This document shows, piece after piece, positions 1 through 8,827 of a DNA stretch of 15,709 bases. This stretch comes from an uncultured Mycoplasma sp. (lineage in GTDB: Bacteria; Bacillota_I; Bacilli_A; Mycoplasmatales; Mycoplasmoidaceae): positions 1 through 15,709 of the forward strand of contig CAMWHH010000004.1 in assembly GCA_947174035.1 (NCBI GenBank), given 5' to 3'. Position numbers and translations under genes: made by a program. The notes beneath the pieces are model-generated. The model was not told the origin of the DNA, did not search any database, and saw nothing but the letters and a program-made list of their open reading frames with translations. Every line of letters begins with the position of its first letter. Within the stretch, counting starts at the first letter, position 1.

Positions 1-6
1 TTTTTA

Positions 7-12
7 TATAAT
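7..12 (+). promoter_or_regulatory. -10 box of mnmG, leaderless spacing
   Basis: A perfect TATAAT lies six bases before the mnmG ATG at 19. Transcription normally starts about six or seven bases after the -10 box, so the predicted first base is at or next to the A of the start codon. No Shine-Dalgarno sequence fits in the space. The -35 region lies outside the window. Confidence 0.55.
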
Positions 13-18
13 ACTGAT

Positions 19-1866
19 ATGACAAAAAGATATGATTGTTTAATTATTGGTGCTGGTCATGCAGGACTAGAAGCAGCTTTTATTTTGGCAAAAAAAAAGT
101 ATAAAGTTGCTCTTTTTGCATTAGATAAAAATTTAGTTGGAAATATGCCATGCAATCCTTCTGTTGGAGGTCCAGCAAAAGGAATAGTAACTAGAGAAAT
201 TGATGCATTAGGTGGAATGCAAGGAATAGCTGCAGATGCTAATCAATTGCAAATGAAATTATTAAATTCATCAAAAGGACCAGGAACTTGAGCTTTAAGA
301 GCACAAATTGATAAAATTGAATATTCAAAATGATTTCTAAAAAAAATAGAAGAAAATAATTTTATTGATTTAATCCCTTTAGAAGTAAGTAAAATAAAAA
401 TCTTTAACAATAAAGTTCAAGGTATTTATACAATTGATAACATTTTTTTTGAGTCTGATAATTTAATTATTACTACTGGAACTTTTCTAGATTCATCAAT
501 TCACATTGGTGATAAAGTCATTAAAAAAGGTCCAGATAATTACAATGGATCTTATTTATTAGCAAAACAAATTAAAGAATTAGATTTTAAAACAATTCGA
601 TTAAAAACTGGAACACCACCAAGAATATTAAAAAATTCAATTGATTATTCAAAATTATTAATTGAACCTGGTACAAATAAAAAATTAAGCTTCTCTCATT
701 TTGATAAAAAGTTTTTAGATTTTGAAAAACAAGAAGTTTGTTATTTAGCTTATACTAACCAAAAAGTTCATGAAATTATTAACAAAAATTTAAATAAGTC
801 TGCAATGTATAGTGGATTTATTACAGGAACCGGTCCTAGATATTGTCCTTCAATTGAAGATAAAATAGTAAGATTTAATGATAAAAATAGACACCAACTT
901 TTTGTTGAACCAGAGTCAAAACAATTAGACACGATTTATTTAGGTGGATTTTCATCATCACTTCCTGAAGATGTTCAAACTGAAGCTGTTAAAAATATTG
1001 TTGGATTTGAAAATGCTGTAATAAAAAAATACGCATATGCTATTGAGTATGATGCAATTAGTTCAATTCAACTATATGCAACTTTAGAAACAAAAAAAAT
1101 TACTGGATTATTTTTTGCAGGGCAAGTTAATGGTACAAGTGGTTATGAAGAAGCTGCTTGTCAAGGATTAATGGCTGGCATTAATGTTATTTGTAAATTA
1201 GAAAACAAAGAACCTTTTATTTTAAAAAGAAATGAATCATATATTGGTGTATTAATTGAAGATTTAATTAATAAAGAAATAACTGATCCTTATCGTTTAT
1301 TAACATCAAGAGCAGAACATAGATTAGAACTAAGAAATGATAATGCTGATCAAAGACTTTTAAAATATGGATATGATTTAGGTTTAGTTAGTGAAAATAA
1401 CTGAAAAACTTATAACAAGAACTTAGAAAATTTTGACAAAACCATTAGTGAATTGAAAAATAGCACTTTAAAAAGTACAAAAAATTTTGACTATAATTCA
1501 AGAAAAACAAATATTACTTTATATGAAATTTTAAAAAGACCAGATTATTCATTTAAAGATGTTGAAAAATTTTTAACTTCTAAAAATCTTTTAGATGACT
1601 ATTGAAAAGATAAGGTTGATATATCTATCAAATATGAAGGATACATTAAGTCACAACAGAAAATCATAAATGATTATAAAAATATTGAAAACATTAAAAT
1701 CAATTCAATTTTAGATTATAAAAATGTACCTAATATATCTTTAGAAGCACAAGAAAAATTAAACAAAATAAAACCACTAACATTAGGACAAGCTTCTAGA
1801 ATTAGTGGAATTAATTTAGTGGATTTAATAAATATAAAACTATATTTAGAAAATTTAAAAAAATAA
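19..1866 (+). CDS. mnmG: tRNA uridine-5-carboxymethylaminomethyl(34) synthesis enzyme MnmG (GidA)
   Basis: Flavoprotein partner of MnmE. The complex adds the carboxymethylaminomethyl group to C5 of wobble uridine 34, using 5,10-methylene-THF, FAD and NADH. The 615-aa length is normal for the family. Visible landmarks are the N-terminal FAD-binding GAGHAG at residues 11-16, the CNPSVGG signature starting at residue 45, the conserved cysteine of the RYCPSIEDK segment at residue 276, and the GidA-type signature [10 protein letters not shown] at residues 371-380. [11 protein letters not shown] follows in the helical C-terminal half. The frame is continuous only with TGA read as Trp. The ATG at 19 gives the family N-terminus exactly and follows a -10 box by six bases, so the message is probably leaderless. 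The gene converges on the minus-strand lipoprotein gene and ends at a shared hairpin. A run of nine A (90-98) lies in frame within a Lys-rich stretch. Confidence 0.96.
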
Positions 1867-1880
1867 ATAAAATAACTGTG

Positions 1881-1925
1881 ATTACAAAAAAATACAAGAA
1901 ATTATATCTTGTATTTTTTTGTAAT
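1881..1925. terminator. Bidirectional terminator between mnmG and lipoprotein gene
   Basis: A perfect 19-bp inverted repeat (arms 1881-1899 and 1907-1925, 7-base loop). Each arm contains a run of seven A or T, so transcripts from either side end in a hairpin with a U-rich 3' arm. The right arm touches the stop codon of the minus-strand gene, whose TAA is the complement of 1925-1927. This fits a shared terminator for two convergent genes. Confidence 0.85.
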
Positions 1926-2695
1926 TACTCAGTTGGTGTGTAGTATGTTAATAAATCATTAATAATTGAACTGTCTATGTTAAAGCTTTTTGGATTACTA
2001 CCATTTTTAAAAGCAATTATTGCTCCAGAATCAGCTGTACTTGCCAAACTTGGTCTAATTTCTTTTACATATTTAACAAGTTCTCTATAAGTGATTGCTG
2101 ATTCATCATTTCTTTTGTAATTACCAACTTTTAATTGTGCTTCAGCTGGCAAAGTTGCTTCAGTGTATTTTCCAGGACTTTTTCCTTCATTATATTCGCT
2201 TAAAACATTTTCAATAGTAAATTTATCAGTAGGAGATTCTCAACCTGTTTCTCCATAAGCTTCAATGGCATTTTCATTATAAACAGGAATATCAATATAC
2301 ATTAAGAAGCTAACAGTAAAACCTAAATCACCATTTTGTAAAATGGAATTAAAATAAGTTTCAAAAAAATTGCTAGTAGAAAAATTTGGTTCTTCAACTA
2401 AACCTTGATTATTGTTGCCATAAAGAAATTTAGCAACTTCACTACTTGCTAATGATCCATACATAAATATATAATTACCAGAATTATAATTTGATCCATA
2501 AACTGAAGATTCTAAACTAATATCAGCAGACTTTAGTTCAGTGTATTTCACTTCACCATTATTTCAGTTAGAAGAATCTAAAACTTTTGTGCTAGTAGAT
2601 GCAACTGCTGAACACGAAGAAATAATAGAAGGTAAGGCAATAGCTGCAACTAATGGCATCCCATATTTAAAAATTTTCAAAACTTTGTTTTTCAT
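1925..2695 (-). CDS. Predicted surface lipoprotein, 256 aa, unknown function
   Basis: I do not recognise the family. The N-terminus MKNKVLKIFKYGMPLVAAIA is a lipoprotein signal peptide: a basic start, a hydrophobic core, then a lipobox ISSC with cysteine 28. The mature protein would be diacylated at that cysteine and held on the outer face of the membrane. The rest is polar, rich in Ser, Asn, Tyr and Glu, and has no further membrane segment. Two in-frame TGA codons (in SNWNNG and TGWESP) read as Trp, so the apparent breaks are not real. The gene stands alone between convergent mnmG and divergent miaB. The start chosen is the ATG at 2695-2693 that begins the signal peptide. A TATAAC box ends eight bases upstream, so its leader is very short. 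It could be a substrate-binding or variable antigen lipoprotein, but nothing in the sequence decides this. Confidence 0.85.
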
Positions 2696-2703
2696 ATTTT
2701 TCT

Positions 2704-2709
2704 GTTATA
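2704..2709 (-). promoter_or_regulatory. Candidate -10 box of the lipoprotein gene
   Basis: Read on the minus strand this is TATAAC, ending eight bases before the lipoprotein ATG. If used, the transcript would begin within one or two bases of the start codon. No convincing -35 box is seen, and the AT-rich surroundings contain other weak matches. Confidence 0.35.
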
Positions 2710-2743
2710 GCTTATATTTATATTAATAAAAACATAAAGAAAT

Positions 2744-2754
2744 TATAATATAAT
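2744..2754 (+). promoter_or_regulatory. Two overlapping -10 boxes for miaB
   Basis: TATAAT occurs twice, overlapping by one base (2744-2749 and 2749-2754). It lies in the divergent region between the lipoprotein gene and miaB. The leader to the ATG at 2793 would be about 30-35 bases, with no Shine-Dalgarno match. No clear -35 is visible. Confidence 0.5.
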
Positions 2755-2792
2755 ACATTGAATAATAAAATAAATTTTTTTAATTTAGAAAA

Positions 2793-4244
2793 ATGAGTAG
2801 TAAAAAAAGAGATTTATCAAAATATTTTTTACCTGATTTTAAACAGGCAAGAAAAAGAATTAAAAAAGCAGATATTATTGAGAATGGCTTTGAAATTCCA
2901 ACAAACTTAATTAATTATGGTGTAGGAAAAACTTATCATATTAAAACTTTTGGTTGTCAGTCAAATTTAAGAGATACAGAAACAATGATGGGAATGTTGG
3001 AATTAATTGGTTATGAATTCAATGAAAACCCTTTAACATCAGATTTAGTTGTTTTAAACACATGTGCAATTAGAGAACATGCTGAAGATAAAGTTTTTGC
3101 AGACATAGGAATTTTAGAAAAAATTAAAAAAACAAATCCTAATTTTATTTTCGGTGTTTGTGGTTGTATGGCACAAGAAGAAATTGTAGTAAAAAGAATT
3201 TTGAAATCAAATTCTAACATTGATTTTATTTTTGGAACTCACAATGTTCATAGAATTTTAAATATTTTAGAACAAGTTATTTTTGAAAAAAATTTAGTTG
3301 TTGAAGTTTGATCTCATGAAGGAGATGTTATTGAAAACTTGCCAACTAAAAGGTCAAATAACTTAAAAGGTTTTGTTAACGTTATGTATGGATGTGATAA
3401 GTTTTGTACTTATTGTATAGTTCCAGTAACAAGAGGAAAAATTAGAAGTAGAAGAAAACAAGATATTTTAAATGAAGTTAACCAAATGATTAGTGAAGGT
3501 TATAAAGAAGTTACTTTAATAGGTCAAAATGTTAATTCATACGGAATAGATTTTGAAGGAGAATCTAATTACTTATTTTGAAATCTATTAGAAGATGTTG
3601 CAAAGACAGGGATTCAAAGAATTAGATTTACAACTAGTAATCCTTGAAATTTTTCTAAACAAATTGTTGATATTATGAAAAAATATCCAAATATTATGCC
3701 TCATATTCATTTACCAATTCAAAGTGGTGATGAATTAATTTTAAAAAAAATGAACCGTGCTATGAAAATCAATGATTACATTGATTTAATTGATTATATT
3801 AGACTTAACATCCCAAATTGTTCTATTACAACTGATTTAATTGTTGGTTTTCCAAATGAGACAAAAGAACAATTTAATAAAACTTTAGAACTTTATAAAA
3901 GAATCGAATTTGATAATGCATTTACTTTTATTTACTCAAAAAGAGATGGTACAGTAGCTGCAATTATTCCTGATGAAGTATCAATTGAAGAAAAAAAAGA
4001 AAGACTTCAAGAATTGAATGAAATGGTAAAACTTTATTCAAAAAAGAACAATGAAAAATATGTTAATAAAGTAATTGATGTTTTAGTGGATGGTCCAAGT
4101 AAAAAAGACAAAAATGTTATTTCTGGATATTCTCCACAATGAAAAGTTGTTAATTTTATTGGTGATGCAAAAGCAGGTGAGATTGTTAAAGTTTTAATTA
4201 CAAGTGCTTCTAGATTTACTTTAAATGGGAAAATGGTAGATTAA
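2793..4244 (+). CDS. miaB: tRNA-2-methylthio-N6-dimethylallyladenosine synthase MiaB
   Basis: Radical-SAM methylthiotransferase that converts i6A37 to ms2i6A37 in tRNAs reading UNN codons. At 483 aa it is full length. The N-terminal MTTase domain carries the three cluster-binding cysteines at residues 55 (TFGCQSN), 91 (LNTCAIRE) and 125 (CGCMAQEE). The radical SAM motif CxxxCxxC is at residues 201, 205 and 208 ([10 protein letters not shown]), followed by [10 protein letters not shown]. The C-terminal TRAM region is recognisable from about residue 430 to the end. Several in-frame TGA codons encode Trp. The start at 2793 leaves a basic N-terminal extension of about 45 residues before the MTTase domain, common in Firmicute and Mollicute MiaB. 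A tRNA dimethylallyltransferase (MiaA) must be encoded elsewhere for this enzyme to have its substrate. The gene diverges from the lipoprotein gene and appears to be transcribed alone. Confidence 0.95.
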
Positions 4245-4276
4245 TTTTTATCTGAATTTAATAGCTTAAAATTATT

Positions 4277-4303
4277 ATTTTTTTAAATTTTTATTAAAAA
4301 AAT
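4277..4303 (+). terminator. Weak AT-only hairpin after miaB
   Basis: A perfect 10-bp inverted repeat (arms 4277-4286 and 4294-4303) made only of A and T, 32 bases after the miaB stop. It could end the miaB transcript, but in sequence this AT-rich such repeats arise easily and there is no strong T run after it. Confidence 0.3.
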
Positions 4304-4338
4304 CAAAAAAATATAGTATAAATAAAGTTTAACTATAT

Positions 4339-4367
4339 TTGATAATTACTAAAAAATATAGGATAAT
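4339..4367 (+). promoter_or_regulatory. Sigma-A type promoter of the 1412-aa surface protein gene
   Basis: TTGATA (4339-4344) and GATAAT (4362-4367) are separated by exactly 17 bases. Transcription would start near 4374, giving a leader of about 36 bases. The leader has no recognisable Shine-Dalgarno sequence before the ATG at 4410. A second TGG-TATTGA box at 4398-4406 is too close to the ATG to be a normal start. Confidence 0.6.
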
Positions 4368-4409
4368 AAAGAGAGATTATTGTTTATTTTATTTTTTTGG
4401 TATTGAATT

Positions 4410-7400
4410 ATGGGTAAGTTTAAAAAAATTAATTTTCTAAGATTTTCTTTATTATCTGGTGTAACAGCTCTTTCGCTTGGTGCTGTATTTTCAAATATAA
4501 AACTAAATGAATCAATTAGTCTGGTTAGTACTAACAATCAATCAACAACTGCAACTGATTCTGTAGCAGCTAGTGGAACTGATAATGTTTTTACTACCTT
4601 TACAGCAAACAGTAACACTAATACTGCTGTTACAATATATCCATTTGATTTAAACAACAACAACAATACTTATGAAGCTAATAAAGTTAGTGAAACCCAA
4701 ATTATTCAAAACACAGCAAACGATGATTCTGGAAATACAGGTTATGCAACCTTTGTAAAACAAGGGGGCAATGATGCTATTGCTAAGTTTTTATCAACAA
4801 ATACTTATGATGCAGATGGAAATGTTTCAAAATACGCTGGAACAGTTGATTGAATAGTTACCAAAGATGATTTAATTAAATTAGCATATCAAGGTGTTAA
4901 TGGCACTAGTTTAACTAACACTGCTGGTTATGATTTAAAATTCAAAGCAATGTTATTTTCATCAGGTGGTAATACTGCTCCTAAATCTCTTTTTGTAATT
5001 GCTTCAGTTACAAAAAGTGGTGATAGTATTAATGGAAGTTATTTATTCCAAATTAATTGATCAACTATAGAAGATAATAGTGCATTATCTAATTCCATTA
5101 ATGGAGATAAAAAAGGAGGTAGTTACAGACTTGCAGCTGTACTTTCTAAAACAACAACTACAGGTAGTGAAACAAAGCAATTTATAGACTACAACTTTTT
5201 AGTAATGGAAGCAGTTTCTACTAATACAATGCAAGCTATTTATTTAGCCAATAGAGATAATAATGCTATGAGTGGAAATAAGTATGTTACTGTTTCTAAC
5301 TCTTTGTTTGGTACTACATCTACTAAAAGTGCTGTTGATATTACTTTTTCAGGTGAAACAAATTATTTTGCATCTGGAAAAAAATATATTCCAGTTTATG
5401 CTAATAGAATTAACTCTAGATTTTTCTTTATTTATCAATTAATTGATGGTTCTGTAAACAATTGTTTAGTTTTTGTCAGATCTGATGAATTAACTGATAA
5501 TGCTAACAACAGTATAACAATTAGTGGAAGCAATAATTTCAAATCATTAACTTTGGGTGATTATAGCAGTGCTAACATGCTTAAAACTAATGTTTACTAT
5601 AATCAAAATGCTTCAACATCAAGAGCTGATTTTAATTTAATTCTTAGTTCGCCAGATAGTAATAGATATGTTTGATCACAATTTGATTTTATTTCATTTA
5701 ACTTTACAAGTAGCCCTACTAGTACACTTTATAACTGATTTCCAATTGGTGGCTTTATAACTCAAGTAGTACCTTACTATTCTCTTAATAGTTATGATGT
5801 TAGTGGGTATTATGCTTTAACTTCTGCTAATAGAGTAATTTCATTAAATGCAGATTTTAGTTTTGATAAATTAGTTTATGACTTTAATAGTTCAATTTAT
5901 TCATTAGGTGATATTTATAGAATCTACACAATTCCTGGAAGTGCATCAGGTGTTTGATATGCTCAAATGACTGATGGTACTTTTGCAAAAATGAATTATA
6001 GTAGTTTAGTTGGTCAGTGAAATAAATTAGAAGAAAATTCATCTTATGAAAAAGAAGCTGATTTTACTATCAAATCACAAGATGAAGTAGATTCATCAGT
6101 TTTCTTTAGACAAGTTGTTGCTAATGGTGGAAATAGTTTTGATGGTGCATTTTTAGAATTCTTAAGTGGAAACACTGTTTGAAAAAACTTTTTAGATTTT
6201 GATGAGTCTTCAATTGATGGTCAGTTACCTGCAGGAACTGAACCTGTTGTTAGTGTTAAAGTATTTAATCAAGATACAGCTGATTATTATTTTGGTTCAA
6301 GTGCTACTCATAAACTAGAAGCTAACAAATCAAATAGTTTAACATTAGTTTTTACTCAAAACTTAAGAAAAATTAGTCCTGGTGGAAATTTGGATTATTC
6401 AGAGAGTAAAAGTGTAATTATTGGTTCTTATACTTATACTTTCTATTATGGTGAAGCAAAAATTAATAACACTGGTAAAGGTTCTACAAGTTATGCAAAC
6501 TATGAATTATATAAAAGTTTAACTGGTTTAACTATTCCAGAATATGTGCTAGAAATGTACCCTTCAAAAATTGCTTCATTAATAAATGGAACAGATTCTG
6601 ATAGTGAAAATAATGCTAATTTTATTAATTCATTCTTAAAAATGGAAAACATTGTTAGTCCAGTAGTTACTGCTTCTGGAAATGATATTACAGGTTCACT
6701 AACAATCAATGTTGCAGTACCTTATATATGAGATGTTGGTAACATTGTTACTCCAGGTGCAAACTGAGTATTTACTTTTGGTACAAATACAGAACCATTT
6801 TTCAAATATAATCCATTTGGATTTACAGATTCTGTTAATTATGTTTCAAATGCTAGTGTTACTCCAGTTGATGAAAGTTTTTCAAATTTAACTGATAACA
6901 GTGAAAAAATGGATACTTTAATTAGTAAATATTCAACTATGCTACCTTCACAAGTAAGTAAAGAAAGTTATTATAATGACTTTTTGGTTTTAGGTTCAGC
7001 ATTTGCATTGTCTAGTAATATTTCAAGTAATTTAATAGTTTTACCTACTAGCGATAGTGATGCAAATATTACTATTATTCCAGATGATGTTAATGGAAAT
7101 GCTTTTGTTTCAATTAATTTCCCAAAAATTGGACCAGATGAAAATTACACAGTTAGTTTTACTACTCCAAGTATTTTCTTAAAAGATCCATCTGCTTCAC
7201 AAAGTGTTTATTTCACTTGAAAATCTAATAAACAAGTTAATGATTCTATTACTTTAAGTAATTTTAAAGCTTCAAATATTGCTAATTCTTTACAATCTTC
7301 TTCATATGTTGACCAACTAGCAATGTTAGATAATTTTGCAGTATATTCAGATTACTATGCTAACTTAATTGCTAATGGAAAATTACAAATTAATACAAGT

Positions 7401-8648
7401 TATGATGACAAACAAGGGTTTTTAATGATAACTTTAACTCCAATTGATGGAACTGAAATTCCAGGTGTGGATACTGAAATTGTTATGTCATATAACACAT
7501 TCCAAACTGATCCAAATGGTTTATCTAATGTTGATATTAATGATACATCTAAATTTACTTCAAATTTCAGTTTCAAAACTTATTCTGCAAGTAATACAAA
7601 ATCACCTTCATCTGTTACAATCAATGATTTGGTAAGTGGTGGATTATTGGATGCAAATTTCCAAAATTGACTTGCAAATGATTTAGCAACAATAACTTTA
7701 ACTCCATCAAATTTAACTGGTACTTTAAAAGTTTCTGTTACTTTAAAAAATTATTCTGAAAATAGTTCTATTACTCCATTAAAAACATTCACTACTAACA
7801 TTGGTGGATTTGCAACAAGTGGTCAAAGTGCAAATATGATAGTTTGAAAAACTAATGATGATGAAGTTTTAAAACAAAAATTACCAAGCATAATAGTAGA
7901 AGCTGCTACAAATACTGCTACTGCTAATGCTGGTAACCAAACAGACAGAATGAATTTTGAAAAATTATTATACTTTGCAAATATTTCAGATGATCTTAAA
8001 ACAAAACTAGATGCTAATCCAGCTATGGTATCAGCTTTAACAGTTCAACCAGATGATAAAAGTGGGAACTTAATTGTGACTGTTGTTATTGTTGAGAATG
8101 GAATTTCAACTGTTTATACAAACACATTAACTGGGTTAGGAACAAGTGCATCTTTACAACCTGTTATAACATTTAATGTTGATGACGCATCTGGTAATAA
8201 TGCAATCTTAAATAGTTTAAGAGAATTAAATCCATCAAAAATTTCTATTGAAAATTCAGGTTTGTTACAATTGTTTACAATTTCTGATTCTTCACCAAAT
8301 TACATTACTTCAATTGATTTAAGTTATGATGACTTTGGAGGAACACTTACAATTAATGTTACTGTTAAAGATGCATCAGGACTTGAATTAGCTACAAACT
8401 CTAGAACTTATACAGGTTTTTCAACTGTTAAAGATACTTCTAAAGGTACAAATTGAGGAATTGTAGCAGCAGCAATAATTGTTCCGTTAGTTGTTTTATT
8501 GATTCCAGTATTATTAGTTGGACAAATTCAACAAAGAAGAAACATGAAAGCAATTGCAAAAAGATTATCTACAAGATTGAAAGAAGAACAAGAAAGAGAA
8601 AAAAGATTGAAAAAACACCAACTTTTACTTTCTCAAAAAAACAGATAA
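4410..8648 (+). CDS. Large modular surface protein, 1412 aa, single C-terminal membrane anchor
   Basis: Not recognised as a named protein. The N-terminus has a basic stretch and a hydrophobic core (about residues 10-28) without a lipobox cysteine, so it is a signal peptide or signal anchor. The outside part is very rich in Asn, Ser, Thr and Asp; the only cysteine I noticed is at residue 352. From about residue 700 to 1345 there are roughly six degenerate modules, each with a strand like GxLxVxVxV near residues 770, 900, 1005, 1107, 1221 and 1314, usually preceded by a DD or ND pair. This resembles the repeat style of the Mycoplasma lipoprotein-associated/DUF1410 domains, a low-confidence match. 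Residues 1350-1371 form the membrane segment, followed by a strongly basic, Glu/Lys/Arg-rich tail of about 40 residues, probably helical. All 13 Trp that I find are TGA. A large adhesin-like role is plausible from its topology only. Promoter at 4339-4367. Confidence 0.85.
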
Positions 8649-8667
8649 TTATTTTGTGTTAGAAACT

Positions 8668-8707
8668 ATGAAAAAATGAAAGCATAAAAAGTTTTCATTT
8701 TTTTCAT
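8668..8707 (+). terminator. Hairpin terminator after the 1412-aa protein gene
   Basis: An imperfect inverted repeat (arms 8668-8681 and about 8692-8707, with one extra T in the right arm) around a 10-base loop. The 3' arm is T-rich. It starts 20 bases after the TAA at 8646-8648 and precedes the promoter of the next gene. Confidence 0.6.
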
Positions 8708-8761
8708 TATCATACTTTTTAATTTTTTATTAAATTTTTTGAAAAAATTGGATTTTGAAAT

Positions 8762-8790
8762 TTGATTTTTGCAAAATTAAAGTTTATCAT
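8762..8790 (+). promoter_or_regulatory. Promoter of the 484-aa protein gene
   Basis: TTGATT (8762-8767) and TATCAT (8785-8790) are separated by 17 bases. Predicted transcription start is near 8797, leaving a leader of about 31 bases that contains the Shine-Dalgarno sequence at 8815-8820. Confidence 0.45.
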
Positions 8791-8814
8791 TAATTTACAC
8801 AATAAAAAATGGAC

Positions 8815-8820
8815 AGGAGG
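8815..8820 (+). promoter_or_regulatory. Perfect Shine-Dalgarno AGGAGG
   Basis: AGGAGG lies seven bases before the ATG at 8828. It fixes the start there and rules out the longer in-frame reading from 8762. It is the only full-strength ribosome binding site in the window. Confidence 0.85.
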
Positions 8821-8827
8821 ATTTAAT

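Noticed and set aside
90..98. A9 run in mnmG as a frameshift or phase-variation site
   Set aside because: The frame is intact, it encodes a plausible Lys-rich stretch, and runs of this size are common in AT-rich coding DNA.
2541..2726. Small plus-strand frame opposite the lipoprotein signal peptide
   Set aside because: It is antisense to a clear lipoprotein N-terminus and has no ribosome binding site.
6709..8662. Plus-strand frames at 6709-6891, 7444-7635 and 8453-8662
   Set aside because: They are out-of-frame shadows inside the 1412-aa gene; the main frame is continuous there and carries the modules and membrane segment.
8762..8827. Longer start for the 484-aa protein at 8762
   Set aside because: The extension would place coding sequence over the promoter and the perfect AGGAGG. 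The ATG at 8828 gives a normal signal segment.
8700..8827. Invertible promoter of the M. penetrans type upstream of the 484-aa gene
   Set aside because: I looked for paired inverted repeats flanking the promoter and saw only AT-rich partial matches and the upstream terminator hairpin.
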